A stretch of 64,000 nucleotides of DNA from Romanomermis culicivorax (GCA_963922205.1 CAWUHX010000019.1:496001-560000), one strand, 5' to 3'. Counted from the stretch's first letter, positions 29,346-42,328 are shown. Numbers and translations are program-made. The notes: a model not told the origin generated them from the letters alone.

Positions 29346-29574
29346 CAAGCCTAAAGGCTTATTTATACTTGCATTTTTCAGCAGAAAAGAATGGAATGGC
29401 ATGCGATCAATGAAATTTAACTAAACAAAATAGGAATTTTAATTTCTTTTGGTTAGGTTGGAGGTTTATCGATAGATTTATCAATATTTTCACACATATG
29501 AAGGGTTTTGAACTGGAAAATTAAATCACTGATTTTGCATACAAATTATCCATTCTAACATATAAATTTTGCAG

Positions 29575-30012
29575 ATTATCCTTCCAAACTATATTCTTAA
29601 TTGGACTCTCTAGTGTACAATCCACATCATTTGTAAATGACTCTTCGCAATCAGAAAATGAAAAGTATGAAGATATACTACAAATTGATGTTGAAAAAGG
29701 CTTTATTATCTACAATATGTTATGCAAAACATTGAATGGATTACGATTTGTGAACCAAATGTTTCAGTGACTTCGATCATTGATAATGACACTGTATTAG
29801 CCCATTTGCTCTGATTTGGAAAATTGCCCCCATGAATAATATTATGGAGAATGCTAATCAATCCTTTTTTGATGGAATTTCTTTTTTAATGAACATTGCA
29901 CCTCAACAATTGACTAAAGCATCTCGAGTTGCTTTTCCCCGTGACAAATATCCATGTTATTCAGCACCAACATTCCTGCAAGCTTTCTCCATGCTAATTT
30001 CATGGAAGTGAG
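29575..30012 (+). pseudogene. Beta-1,3-galactosyltransferase-like (GT31) exon, broken
   Basis: After an acceptor (gcag at 29571-29574) the frame reads FQTIFLIGLSS ... SENEKYEDILQIDVEKGF ... CKTLNGLRFVN. These are the GT31 pattern 'FLLG ... E...YxDIIxxDFxDxYxNLTLKT...LxWV'. A stop (TGA) and a frame change follow, then SVTSIIDNDTVLAHLL, at the place of the Mn-binding DDD motif (here D-N-D). Later, again shifted, comes RVAFPRDKYPCYSAPTFLQA, the place of 'YPPYCSGxGYxLS'. The catalytic triad is altered and frames are broken, so it is a decayed copy. Exon 1 with the membrane anchor was not seen. Confidence 0.65.
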
Positions 30013-30599
30013 GAATATTATCTCCTTTATTTTATGTTTCTCCAGGAAAAATTTCAAAATTTGTTTTTTGTAGTCCGATGTGACATATGGTGCAAGGAAA
30101 AATCTAGAAAATTTAATAATAAAATTAATATAATAATATTAAATATTATAAATAAAAAATACTATCTATGAACTTTGGATAATTCACCCTTTTTCAGAAC
30201 AATGAACATGTTGCTCGAAGATACCTATCTAACTATCTATCAATATCTATCTAACTTGGTGAGCCTATCCATTGAATTTAACATTCATTGGATTTCCCAA
30301 ACAATTGCTTGATGGTTTGTATTGAAAGGCAATTGAAGCCAAGGTCATAGTCAGTACGAAATTCATTGTGTGATATGGGTGCTAATGCATCAGTGTGAAT
30401 TCACTATGTACCATATGTGTATTCGATTACTGTATATAAATTTACTTCATAATTTATTGTCTCAAGGATGTATGAGTTTCCCTATATTGACATTCCTGTA
30501 AATTCACTTGAAGTGTTCTGTTTTGAGTGTCTTGTACCCAGCAGCAGTTATTGACCCAATTAAAGATGTTACATAATTAATTAGCACATCAGCACCTGG
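30013..30599. other. No feature seen
   Basis: AT-rich; includes a run of 'aataatattaaatatta' near 30120. Nothing coding. Confidence 0.35.
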
Positions 30600-31215
30600 T
30601 CCTCATAACTCACATGAAAATATACATTCCCATAGGTACAATAATTCTCCCCAAAATCGTAAATACACCTGTCCCGTAATAAAATGTAGAAACCGCAACC
30701 CAGACACCAGTCTCAAGTGGAACAGTAGCCAGGGTTCATTACAGAAGCATATACATGCATAATTAATAAGGAAGCAAGTAGGCGTGGCTGAGCCCACCAT
30801 AAGTATTAAGCATATAGACAGAGAAGCTAAGCCTAATACAAAAAGACGTGGTAAAGCATACTAGAGTTAGGAAGCATAAAAGGCGTGGTTAGGCAAGCAT
30901 ACAGTACACAGAAGCCTATGAAGGAGGAAGTGATGATTGGTTGGAAGAAGATTTGGGAAGCAGACCCCCCACAGATCAAGGGTGTGGCCAAGAGGAAGCA
31001 AGATAAAAGGCGAAGAGAGTGTGAAATAATTAGTCTTTTCCTATTTTTGTTTTAAATTAGTGTGTTAGGAATCAGTGCAAAAGCAAGCGTGTATTGTGGG
31101 CGCCTAGTGAAGCAGCTGGCGAACCTGTATTGTTGTTCGTTATTGTTTATGGTACTGTACATCCCCTATCTCACTATTGTGGTTTCGTCTCGAGGATATT
31201 GGGAAACGAATAATT
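30600..31215. other. GC-richer unassigned stretch, possible LTR
   Basis: Composition changes abruptly: 'aggcgtgg', 'gaagcaag' and 'aagcataaaaggcg' words, a 'gataaaaggcgaagag' TATA-like site near 31003, and a T-rich end. It resembles the body of a solo LTR or transposon, but I see no second copy and no clear termini. Confidence 0.25.
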
Positions 31216-32279
31216 TGAGACAAGTTAAAGTATAGTGAAAATCGGGCTTTACAATTGGAAACATGAATCAGTTCATGAAATCACTATGTTTTATCAATGC
31301 GTTTGCCTCAAATGCAAAAAGACTTATGATGGAGGTTGTGCAAATCATCTATCACTAGGGATAGGACTTTGGCATGGAGCACGCATTTCCACACAATTGC
31401 TAGTTTTGAAAAAATCCGCCTGCAATTGCAACAATCAGCAAATTCAGCACACAATACTTTGGATTTATTCACAAAACAAAAGCAAGTTATGTCTGTGAAT
31501 TTTTAGTGAAATGGCTTCTAAACTTAGTTCTCATAAAGCTCTGTCTATAGTCGAAAAGTACAAGAACAATTGGATAGTTTCGGACTGATCAGGAAACATC
31601 AAAAAATTGATATTGTGGCGTTTAATCGTTTTTTATGTGAATTAACATGATGATTTTGCAAATAAACATTTTCGAGTAAAATTTATTAGTAAATTAAGTT
31701 TAAATTTGACACAATTCCCCACGCAATATGCATTTATTTTCCATGCAATCACCTAGCAATGCAATATTTTCTTGCATGCAGAAATCCAGTGTCTATTTGC
31801 TACAAATGAGACAATGGTGTTGAAAATAAAAGCACTATATTGTCATGCGTGGATTGAATGCACTTTATTGTGATGTACAATATCAATTCTCATATTTGCA
31901 CTGGTGCCAGTTAATTTCCATAACACTTATATATTTACTTCATTTTCAACCAATTTCTAGGTTGAATATGTGTAGCGTGCTGTGAGCTGTATTGTCCCGA
32001 TAATACAGTTGGAAAATTTTCTATGTGTTGGCAGTGAACTTTGAGTAATTGCCAATAATTGCCAGATCAAAAATACTCTGATTGAGGTGAGCCATTCAGC
32101 ATAAATATGGAGTGAGCCAAAAAAAGCAACTGGCGCTGACTTTTATAACTTTTGAATGTTTATTACAAGGGCTAGATTTTATGCTCCTGGCGCTAGTAGT
32201 TTCTGTACAAATAGAAATTTCGTAAAAGTCGCCATTTTTCAAAAAGTAAAAGTTGTCCTACTTTGAAAAAAATTTCCTG
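31216..32279. other. No gene recognised
   Basis: The 87-codon frame at 31235-31498 is Cys-rich but short and without homology that I can see. A copy-C type flank begins near 32220. Confidence 0.3.
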
Positions 32280-32600
32280 AAGCTGTTTACACATCATAAT
32301 GCTTTATAAATCACCCATATTTGTAATTCACACATAATTTTAGATCAACAACTTCTTGTTCCAATGCAGCCAAAATTCCGTCAAAATCAAGAGGCTCTGT
32401 TTTGAAATTGGAAAAAAAGCAAAATCCATAATGTCATTATTCACCAGATCGAAAAATGATTAAAATTATTGTTGAAACAGAAAGTAAGACACACTAAAAC
32501 AGCCTTTTTGTAGTTCCCAGCTGTTATATGGTTCTCATCATAGAATCTATTTTACTTTTTCTGTTGTAAAGCATGTTGATTTTCGGCTCATATTGCTGTT
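32280..32600 (+). repeat. Dispersed repeat C (copy 2)
   Basis: Matches 28380-28680 in order and orientation and is directly followed by a minus-strand SINE. Confidence 0.65.
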
Positions 32601-32601
32601 T

Positions 32602-32829
32602 GCATTTTGGCCTGTACAATGGCATAAAAATGGCGAAATGCTTTATTATGACACACAATATAATGCAACAATACAACGTATGTAACAGAACAATATGGAT
32701 AAGTGACGTTTCGGCAGTAATCCTACAACCTTCCTAAGGCTTTCTAAAACTTTTTACCAAATTTCAATTGGAGTGGGGTTTGAACTGTGAGCTTTTAGTT
32801 TGTGAGTAAAGAGGGCTATCCAATGGACT
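32602..32829 (-). mobile_element. SINE family A (copy 5)
   Basis: In reverse complement: head 'tccattggatagccc', B-box-like 'cacagttcaaacccc', body 'ttaggaaggttgtaggatt' then 'actgccgaaacg', tail 'ccattgtacaggcc'. Confidence 0.75.
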
Positions 32830-32839
32830 TATTTGAATT

Positions 32840-33690
32840 TATGACACTTTTTTTCCGGGAAAATTGAAATGAAACTTTTATATCATGGGACTTTTGATTT
32901 GTAAAAAATTTTCCAATTTTGGAAAGCTTTTGAATTCTAGCAAATTTTTCAATTCCATTAAATTTTAGAATTCTGCAAAATTTATAAGTTTTTGAAATTT
33001 TTTGAATCAAGGAAACTTTAGAATGTCGAAAATTTTAGAAGGTATTGAAAATTGTAGAATTCGAAAACTGTAGAATTTGAAAATTGTATAGTTTCAAAAT
33101 TTTGAAATTCTAAAATTGTGAAATTCTAAAATTGTTAAATTCTAAAATTTTGAAATTCTAAAATTTCGAGAGCTTTGACATTTTGAAATTTTTTAGGTTT
33201 TAAAAATTTTAGAATTCCGAAAATTCTAGCATTCTTGGTGATTTATTTCTTCAATTTTGAAAATTTCAGATTTTTAATACTTTCAGATTTTGCAAAGTTT
33301 TAGAATTTGCAATTTTCGAAACTTTGGGAAATTTTTAATTTTTACAATTTCAGAAGTTGTAAAATTTTTGATATTTCAACATTGCTAACATTAATTCAAC
33401 ATTTTAGAATTCAGGAAGTGGGACAGTTTTTAACTTATCCAAAATATTACATATTCAACATCTTTGGATGTTTCAGATTGTGGATCACTCTGGATTTCTT
33501 TTAGCTTTGGAAACACTGAATATTTTTGGATTTTAAAAATTTCAGATAATGTTATAACTTTAAATATTCCATCATTTTGTATGTTTTAGAATTTTCATGA
33601 TCCTTAAATTTCTCATGATTAAAGAATTTGTTAAAATTTGATGATTTTGAAAATTTTAGATGTCGTAACTTTTCAGAGTTTGGAAAAGTT
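32840..33690. repeat. Degenerate A/T array built on GAAATTCTAAAATTTT
   Basis: Some 850 bases of irregular variants of 'ttgaaattctaaaattgtg' and 'ttttagaatttt'. All frames through it are compositional. Confidence 0.65.
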
Positions 33691-34684
33691 AAGTCCTGGT
33701 AAGGAGCATGTTGTACTTTGTAACTTCGGGGTCCACTCCCCCAGACAATCACTGAAAACTTGGAACACAGAGCCACTGAGTATTGTGCTTAGACTGTTAG
33801 GGAACCATTGAAGTGTACAATGTTGACCAATAGGAGCTTCTTTGGGGGACCTACAGTAATCAATTATGTACAAGCATTTAGTTCTATATATTACTGACAT
33901 TTTTGACCTGAGACAAAAGCTTTGTTTTTCAGAGCAGCACATTTTTGCGAAAAAGTCACACTTTCATGCAGTGTCACAATGATCAAAATGTAAGATGGTG
34001 AATATAAACTAGATGCAGTAACTGTTATCCACTCATCTCAAAATCCTTTGTATCCAATGGATACTACATTAGAGACAACTTTCATGACCATGATGCATTG
34101 CTATATTATTAAAGCAGTGTCATACTGACTACAACATGTGTTCCCCAGATGAAGAACTAAAAAAATGTGCAAGTCTTAACAAACTTTTTTGTAGAGGACT
34201 GCAGGATCACTAGCTCCACACCAGATCCACGTTGTCTGGTTGGACAGAAGAATAAATTGAAAAAACAAGAGACGATTGTTAAATTGTCTCCCCCAAAAGT
34301 GTACATGTACTGAAATTCTGACTTTTTGCCTAATGGAGTGAATTTGGATGCATTTTTAACTACTTTTGCATGACATTCGTTGCATTCCAGCTGAGATACG
34401 TTAGCTCTGAAACTGATCTAAATTTATTACTCCATTATTTGGGAGTTAGCAACTTCACAATGCTCATTTTTCCATGAAGTAGGCTTCAGGGAAAAATTTT
34501 GTTCTAATATGTGCTGACTTTCACATTTTTTTGAACAGGAAAAATTTTGAGAAAAATTGAAAATTTGGGTGGTGAGCACGAGATAAGAGTGTTTATCTAT
34601 AAAGTTTTTTCATTTCCAGGGCCCTAAAACTCTTGGTTGACGTTTCTGTATAATTGCACAGATCATTCACCAACAACTTTCGCC
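33691..34684. promoter_or_regulatory. Upstream of the secreted-protein gene; no clear site
   Basis: About 1 kb with no repeat recognised. A 'ttatctataaag' word near 34595 is the only TATA-like sequence close to the start at 34685; weak. Confidence 0.25.
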
Positions 34685-37600
34685 ATGTGCCAATTTAAGT
34701 TTCTTCTACTCTCAGCTTTATGTTGCCAGATCTTTGTTGCTAAAAGTACTGCAGCAGTTACTCCAGATGCACAAAGATCCAAAGAAGCTGTTCGTTTATG
34801 GCTTTTCCAAAAGCCCATGGAAATCATGCTAGTTGAACCAATTTTGCCAGAATCCGAAATATGGATGGGAAAAGAAGTATTAGGCAGAGTTGGCATGGGT
34901 GAGCCTGATTGCGATGCGGGACTGATATACAATTCCACTACTGAAAAATTTCTGGTAAGATATTTATCAAGAATTGCAAAGGACTAAGATAGCACTCTCA
35001 ATTTCTACTATAAATTTGATGCTGATGATGAGTTAAATTTCACTTTCAATGATGTGTGATAAGTGGTCTCAGCTTTGGATGAAATCTGTAAGTTTATCAA
35101 CAAAGGCCATGACAATTTGCAACTTCTATCATTATGACTCATAGTTGCAAATTGTACAGGGACAATGTTGACTCATAGGCATTAGAAATGCAATGGGTAC
35201 CTGAACTGGAACCCGAATCTGAATATCAGGTACCTGAGCCATTTTCAGCTACCTGAACTCGAACCAAATCTGAATAAAATGCTTTTCGGATACTCCAACC
35301 AGAATAGTGTTGACACTTTTTTGGGTTTTATAGGAGACTTTTGATCACTTATATTCTGGAAAATCAATTCGTCAAAAACAATATCTACTTATCAGTATTT
35401 GTAATTGCATTTTAATAAATTAATGCCAACAAATAATAATTTTTCAGCAGTTGGTTCATAAGTTAGACATGCATGGCTATAAAATCTTTCTGAGTGCAAT
35501 GATGCAGGTGATGATGCCAAATATGTTCTCACAACACACACTGAAATTGGAAAGTTTTTTTTAATGGCCACCAATCCAAAGGGTCTTCATGAATCCTAGG
35601 TCGTTTCTTCTTTTTGTCAACAAAAGTACTGATATTTTATTGTATGAGAAGCATTGACACTATGATCATAGCCCATGTACAAGTATTCATACTGCAATGC
35701 ATTAATACTAGAAAAAACTATCCTATGTTTATTGAATTACTGGAACCTAAACAGAGCCCGAGTAATTTTAGGATCAATACCCAAACCTGAACCTGAACCC
35801 AAAAAAATTAAATAGGACTACCTGAACATGAACATGAACCCGAATAAATCAAAATTAACTACCTGTAGCAACCCTAACAGACAGTGTTGAAGTTTTGTTT
35901 TCCCAAATACTTTAAACCCTCTATCTTCTGCATACAAGAATAATCTACTACTCACTGGGCTAGCTGCACACTTGTATGGTTTGACTGTTGCTGTAATTGC
36001 ATGTATCTCTTGAACAAAGGGGTGGATAACTGGATCCACTGTTACAGTTAAGGCATATATGATCTCAAATTTTTTAGTATGTTTGATTTTGTTCCAGGTC
36101 AGATTAGAACAGTGTATCTTGGGTAAGAGTATGGGGCACAATTCTATATGACAGAGTTCAGCTTTACCCGAGCTGCAGAGTTGGTTTGAGGTATCATAAT
36201 GCACAAAGTTTCAATCTATAGTCTGTTTTTCTTAAAATGCACCTGAAAAATGAAAGTGGAAAGCAAGTAGTATTTCAGATTTCACGATTTTCTGATAAAC
36301 AATATATCATATAGGAATTTAAAATTTTGAGCATACTGACTTAACCCTTAACAATTTTTCGAGTGAAAAATTTTACAATAAGAGCTCTATGTAAATGATT
36401 TTGACAATGATACTGATTTTAGTCACTTTTCTATTTGGATGCCTTCAATAAAAAACAGACTATAGGTCCACATTTCAAAACCAAAGTTCTCAACATTAGT
36501 ACTAGACATGAACAGCAAAATTTTTAATAGAGTGAGGAGTCTGTGAGCTTTTTTTTGTTCATATCAAGACTATGATTGTTGGCAATTTTGGGTACCAAGT
36601 GCATTTTTTTTTACACAGAAGTGTTCCCATTGCGTCCTAGATTCATTTTATCAGAAAAATATTTACTTTGTTATCGATGTGGTTCATGAACAATTTGTAG
36701 TCATAATTTTTGGAAAAATTTGCTTAAATGCACCTCCACAAGTTGATTACAGAAGAATTTTTTTGTCGTAAACAACTTATCGCTGGCAAAATGAACATGG
36801 TAATCAGGAAATCCTTCTTGTTATGTGTTGTGTCTTGAATAATGACTGGAATGAGTTGAAAATAGATTAGCATAAGGGTAATGGGTAAATATCCAACTGG
36901 AATAATAGCCGATTGATAGCTAAGTTTAATTTAGCTTACTAACACAACATTAAATATCCGAGTACTGAATAGTAGGATGAATAAAAGGAATAAATGTACA
37001 AAGGAAGACAGCTTATATAGTATCACTAAAAATTACAGAATGTTCTAGAGCCTTCTATAATATTAAAGAATAGTATAGCATATTCTGGAAGGTTGTAGAA
37101 CTTTCTGGTACTATACAGTACATGAAATGTACCAGCACATCATGCTATGTGATCATACAGTAAGGTATGCATCACTTGTGCTTGCACATCATATTACATG
37201 ATCATACCATAAGGTATGACTCACTCGTGCTTGCATATCATGCAATGTGATCATCCTGTAAGATATGTACTATTGTGTATGCACAATTTATGTGTTTGGC
37301 TCCAATAGTACAGCTGCTGAATAAAGGTCCTAACTTAGTCGACCTCGAAACACATCCAAATAAACAATATGAACAATTATGTGTCAGCCAAGAGAGAGAC
37401 CAAAAATTTATTTAACAGATGGAAATATTAGTTTTTGTTCAGAAAAGAGAGGTGAGAAAGAATGACACAATTGCTATTCAAATTTCACTGAGTCTGCAGC
37501 ATATCACTGTCCAATTTTTGATTTGGAATCAACTTACTGAAATTGGCAGTGACATATTCTACTAGTTATGACTCTGGGGCATTAGAATCTCACTCTAGCA

Positions 37601-40457
37601 TGTAAATTCCAAACAATAATGGATGCAAATGAAGGATATAGTCTGGTTCTAATGGTTGATTTTTGGCAAAGTGAACCCAGATGCCTTTCAAATTCTTTCG
37701 TTTCAGTTCTATTACTTTGTCCGTTTTTCGGTTAAAATGGTAAGCAGGTACATTGATTGAACACTATACCAACTGGAAAAAGTGCTTCAGGATTAGACTG
37801 TTCCAGATAGTAGCAGTCTAAAAATTCAGCAATGCAAATCGAGAATGGTATGTATCATGCATCTAATGCTTAGACTGAGAAATTTAATATCTGTTGGAAA
37901 ATCTGACTTTCCCATCAGCACACATAATTGTTGCTTGATATCACTCATCTACAAACATTCAGTGAAGACTGTTGAATAGTATTCTGCATGATTGTTGAAA
38001 CATGTATTCCCTGGTTAGTCCAGGGATGAGCTGAACCGTTTGTAGGAAGGTGTAGTTGGGGCACATTTGGATTTGGAGAGAAAAAGATAAATAGTTGACA
38101 ACAATAATTATGAATCAGTTAAATGAGGCGGTTCCAAAGGAATTGGGTTGACTGGTGAACAGGATGTGCTGTAAGTGGCATCAATGTCCATTGATGCCCT
38201 TCGATAGCAATGATGTCCCTGATTTCCTCCATAGAACAAGGAAATAAATATGCTAATTTAAAGGAGTCTAAACACACACACACATATGTAGGATATTAAT
38301 TAAGTCATGGTGGCTAAGTAGAGATGAAAAGCCCAGAATGAACAAATACACAAAAGTATGAGTTTGTCAACAGATGAAAATTTGCATAACACACCACATT
38401 CCCAATACAATCTGTAGTCAACTGTATTTGTATACAGGCATAACTCATGTTATTATTGTCTCAATTTTTTCTAGAGGAAATTTTCACAGTATAAACAATC
38501 TTTGTGTGAGAAGTGCAAATCAAGAGCCCTTGAAAAGCTTTAAAAACTGTCTTAAGCATTTTTTTGTGGAATTCTGTTTGACAGTTTTTATGATTGATGG
38601 AAGAAAATACAAGCACAAAGCATGATAAAAATCAAAATTTTTTGGATCAGGATTGAAATGAATTCAAATTTTCCATGATACAACCCACTCCTTCTCCTTT
38701 AATTTACAAAATACACCAACTACTATAGCAAGTAAAAGGAGAGTTAGCAAAAAGAAAACTGGTGTTATCATAGAGGAGAAAAATATGAAGTCTTATATTA
38801 AATTAATGGGTTTCTTACAGGATATTCACTCACTCCATTCAGTTTCCTGAAAAAATGTGCACATTGGGAATCCATATGGTATTCTCTACAATTGTGCACT
38901 AATTTGCTATGCTACAGTGTGATTGCTGGTTTTTTTAGCTGATGAATGAGGCCGAACGGCAGCTCTAAGAACACTGTGGACATAAACTCTTAAATTTGGG
39001 GAGGAAGATGACCAGCAAGGAAGCACAAGATGTCTGCTATTTACAAACTTTTGAGTAGTAAAAGTTAAGCTCCATCTTTTTCGCATGGCTCTGTCCTAAA
39101 CATTTCCTTTTGAGCTGCAGCATAATTTCAGGACAGGTTTTCTGCAGGAATTGAGATGCAGCCAAGCGGCACATTAATGGTGGTGTAAATATAGACTGTG
39201 GGCTGGAACCATCATTTGAAAATTATGCATTTGATTTTTATCTCAGAAGTTTTTTTATATTACAGTATCTAAAGCCTAATTGGGCTAAGTGTTGAACATT
39301 GGTGGTTAGAATTGCTGCAACTTCCATATTTTTCTGGAACCTTGATTGGCAATTTTTTAGCCAGTAATGCTATCCACTAATTGTATTTGGTGTCAATTTT
39401 ATCCCAAGTATGCTTGGGGGATTCTTCAGTCCTGCTTGTAATATGTTTGTTCTGCATTGACAACATGGAACTAAGTGCAGTACACAATGATCTTTGTGTA
39501 TAACATGGGATGTTGAGCACAAAGATGTCATGAAGTGAGATTCAGCATTTGCCATGAATCAATTAAGCATCAAATAAATCAAAACTCATGAGTCCTACTA
39601 GGATCAATGCTCATGTACACCAACCACCAATAATGAAATTTTTTCACAGGAAATGTTGGACAAGTTCCGTGTTAAAAAACTGCAGGATACTGGAATCTAC
39701 ACAAATTTGAGGAATCAGTTCCAACAACGCCAATTATCGACACAGGACTTTGGTAGTGCAAATAAGCAGCATGTTACTGCTGGACATATTTCACTGGCAA
39801 ACACGACAGTGTCGAGAAATGATCCAACAAGCTTGAGCTGGTTGTACTCCATATGTAGAGTTAACTTCAAACAGAATATTGTAATTATGGGGGAGGACCT
39901 AGAAAGTAAGCTATTAGCTTCAAATTGGCCTGAAACTTGTCATTCTAGGCATCAGAAGAACTAATAGAATAATTGATATTTGTTCACCTATAAGTGAATA
40001 AATGATTTTCAGTTTAACTATTTATGAGTCCTCTGAGAGGAACATACTGTAAGTGTCTTTTATGTCACTGTCCTCAGCAATGAAGTTTTATCATGATTGT
40101 CGAATAAGATAAGACACCATCAGATAAAATAACTACAGCTGCATGTAGGTAGGTAATATTAGTGCATTAGTTTCATGGTTGCTGCCTGAGAATTCGGTCA
40201 ATAATCAGACTTGACTATTTGCTGAATTTACAACCTTGATGGTTGCCTACTCAAATCAGACAATTTTCTATCACTCAGAAAATAAGACCTATTTGATTTT
40301 TCTGCACAAAAAAGAATGGTTTGAAAGGACTGGACCCCAATGTCTACTACTGCTGGACAAATATGAAGACAACAAGAAATGTCTGCCTTCCACTGATGTG
40401 AGAAAACATTTTCATGTCGAAAACTATACACCTGGATCATTGTGGAGAATAAATTGA
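34685..40457 (+). CDS. Secreted protein of unrecognised family, three exons
   Basis: Exons 34685-34954, 39650-39905 and 40279-40457 join in phases 0 and 1 to 235 codons with stop. Exon 1 starts MCQFKFLLLSALCCQIFVAK, a clear signal peptide, and ends GLIYNSTTEKFL before GTAAGA. Exon 2 (after ttcacag) reads EMLDKFRVKKLQ to LSWLYSICRVNFKQNIV and ends before GTAAGC. Exon 3 reads NKTYLIFLHKKEWFERTGPQ to ENYTPGSLWRIN. Several N-glycosylation sequons. Every exon has relatives at 46.8-49.3 kb and 61-63.5 kb, which supports the splice sites. The 4.7-kb first intron carries a MITE and repeat B. I cannot assign a family; the array of diverging copies is reminiscent of secreted effector or salivary-type families, which is inference only. 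Confidence 0.65.
35190..35875. repeat. Two patches of degenerate CCTGAACCCGAAT repeat
   Basis: About 35190-35300 and 35735-35875 both consist of variants of 'acctgaacccgaatctgaa', separated by ~430 bp of ordinary sequence. Located in intron 1 of the secreted-protein gene. The minus frame at 35818-36204 starts in this repeat and is not called. Confidence 0.55.
36217..36464 (+). mobile_element. MITE family T (copy 2)
   Basis: 248 bp, ends TATAGTCTGTTTTTCTTAAA and complement. The interior ('aagcaagtagtatttcag', 'gagtgaaaaatttta') matches the reverse complement of 23072-23320. Confidence 0.75.
36465..36829. other. Intronic, no feature seen
   Basis: Nothing recognised. Confidence 0.35.
36830..37135 (-). 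repeat. Dispersed repeat B, inverted copy
   Basis: The reverse complement aligns with 28980-29275. It carries TATATAAGC at its middle, the best promoter-like word of the family, and leads directly into the 49-bp tandem repeat. Confidence 0.6.
37135..37282. repeat. Three ~49-bp tandem units
   Basis: Units begin 'cacatcatgctatgtgatcat', 'cacatcatattacatgatcat' and 'catatcatgcaatgtgatcat', each followed by a variant of 'taaggtatg'. Each contains a near-palindrome (atgtgatcat). A similar word occurs next to repeat B at 6600. Confidence 0.7.
37283..39649. other. Intron 1 of the secreted-protein gene, remainder
   Basis: No repeat stands out except a short (CA)n near 38273. An 83-codon frame at 38374-38625 is open but unsupported. 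Confidence 0.35.
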
Positions 40458-41943
40458 AAAAAACTGTATTCAACTAAATTTGTCTGCAAACTCTGTCATT
40501 TGAATTATAATTTGAGTTATTGGGCAATTAGAAATCATTACTCAAGTTTCATACAACTTTCTTCCACCAATGAATGGTAATGCTCATTTGATTCGAGTGT
40601 GGACATTTCGACTTCAGTCCATATTGCCTGCACCACAGATTTATTGACATTTTAGATTGTTGTTTTACATTTCCATTAATTTAGACAGATTTTATAATAA
40701 TTTGGCAACTGTTAAAAGTTGGCAGTTGGTGTGCAAAACTGTAGTTTTAGATTCAGCAGGCAGAAGTGCATAATGCTTATAACTTTTACATTATATTCAC
40801 TAGTGTGTTCTTGCTGACTTGTCTAGCCGAGACCCTATTGCTTCTGCTGGAAATTTTTTTTTCAACAACTCCAGTTATTCAGCCAGCATTGTTTCTTGTA
40901 CTCTTGACTGTGTCTTGCAGAGTTTTCCTGGCAAGGCATGCAACTTCCCATAAGATGCTGCAGAATTTTATTTTTTATATTGTAGCGCGTCCATTTTTAC
41001 CATATTGGTTACATTTTCGTCAAAATTTTTCTACCATTTTGGGAGCTGCACTGCTCTGAAAAAGACATACTTATGAAAATTTCATAGAAATCTTCGCATT
41101 TGGCAGGCCGCCCTTCCCTACCCTTTGTGATATATTCATTATCTATACTATAGAATTTTTAGGTGATTAGCAGGCTATAATTTAATGTACTAATTGTTTA
41201 CAGAGCAAACATTTTACACTGTGCAAGAATGTTTAAAAAGTCAAAAAATTAAAAGCAAATATGAGGAAAAATCTTGTTCAGATGCATTCCCTGAGCACCC
41301 CCATCTATGAGCATGCAGATATTATCTCTTTATTTTTTTAGCTTTGAAAGCAGCATTACAATTGGAATACGCCTTGAAAAGCTACACTGATCCAAAGAAT
41401 GTGAATTTCTAAAAATTGCCTAAAAATCAATAATTTTTTTAGCATTTTCGTGTTTTTGTGGAGTTAGTTCAGCATTCGGATACTGGAACCAGAAAATATA
41501 GTTGCACACTGATTTGCTGAAAATAAAGCATAGATCCCAAAGAACCATAGGGAGAAAATTTGCTGATATTCCTATATTCTGCCCGACTGAGCCAGTTTCA
41601 TCAAAGACTTAAGCTGTGGCTGAGCTGCATCTTAAGCTGTAGCTTTACTCTATTTGTTATACAATTGTAGATAAGCTGCAGTTCAGCTGTTTATTTGTCT
41701 GATTATTTTGTCAGTTTATATATTTTTTTGTCTGTTTTTTTTTGTTTTTCCTGTCCCTTTTGTCTGAAAAGTTTTCCAGCTGGATTGATACGTTCACTTA
41801 TTCTTGGAGAAGGAGTTTTTTTCTGGCATACTGGTCTATGGAGTATAATTTTCAGGGTTATATCAATTCCTGAATCTACCAAAGTGCTTTATAAGGGACG
41901 TCAACATTCTGATTAACCACACTAGTATGTTTCTAATTCAATA
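40458..41943. other. Intergenic, no feature seen
   Basis: A hydrophobic frame at 40766-41059 has no start or splice context that I trust. The 'agctgtagct' words near 41620-41690 form a loose inverted repeat. Confidence 0.35.
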
Positions 41944-42328
41944 ATGCTCTTATCCCTAGCGACTATATTCATTTTGCCCCTGCTTTCTGACCTTCTGCCA
42001 GTTCAGATTAGTGCAATCAATATGTGTTTTCCAAACTCCCTGGGAACTGATGAATTTCTTGATTTGTATCATGAAAGTTTCTCGAAAGCATACACATCCT
42101 TAAATTATTACTTTTTATTAATAATCCAGCCAGCTAATATATCAGATCCAAGGCCACACATTATTTTGTTTACAAATTTATTTGGCTATCCTTTTTTCTA
42201 GTTCATACTTTGTCATTGGTGATAACATTATACCACCAGACATGCTGCTTGAATATGCATATGTATACACAAAGTACAACATATATAATGCTGATCATAA
42301 AACTAACGTGATTGAAAATTGAAATAGC
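41944..42328 (+). CDS. Possible second secreted protein (signal-peptide exon plus continuation)
   Basis: MLLSLATIFILPLLSDLLPV is a strong signal peptide, followed by about 65 residues to a TAG at 42199-42201. Just after it, in another frame, a coding-like stretch SYFVIGDNIIPPDMLLEYAY runs to a TGA near 42323. A very short intron or a frameshift would link them. It lies between the intact gene and the exon array, in the same orientation, but I see no clear homology to that family. Confidence 0.4.

Noticed and set aside
31235..31498. Cys-rich 87-codon ORF as a small secreted protein or zinc-binding protein
   Set aside because: No signal peptide, irregular cysteines, no paralogue in the window.
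34663..34938. 91-codon minus-strand ORF
   Set aside because: Shadow of exon 1 of the secreted-protein gene.
35818..36204. 128-codon minus-strand ORF
   Set aside because: Part lies in the degenerate CCTGAACCCGAAT repeat; no recognisable motif and inside an intron on the opposite strand.
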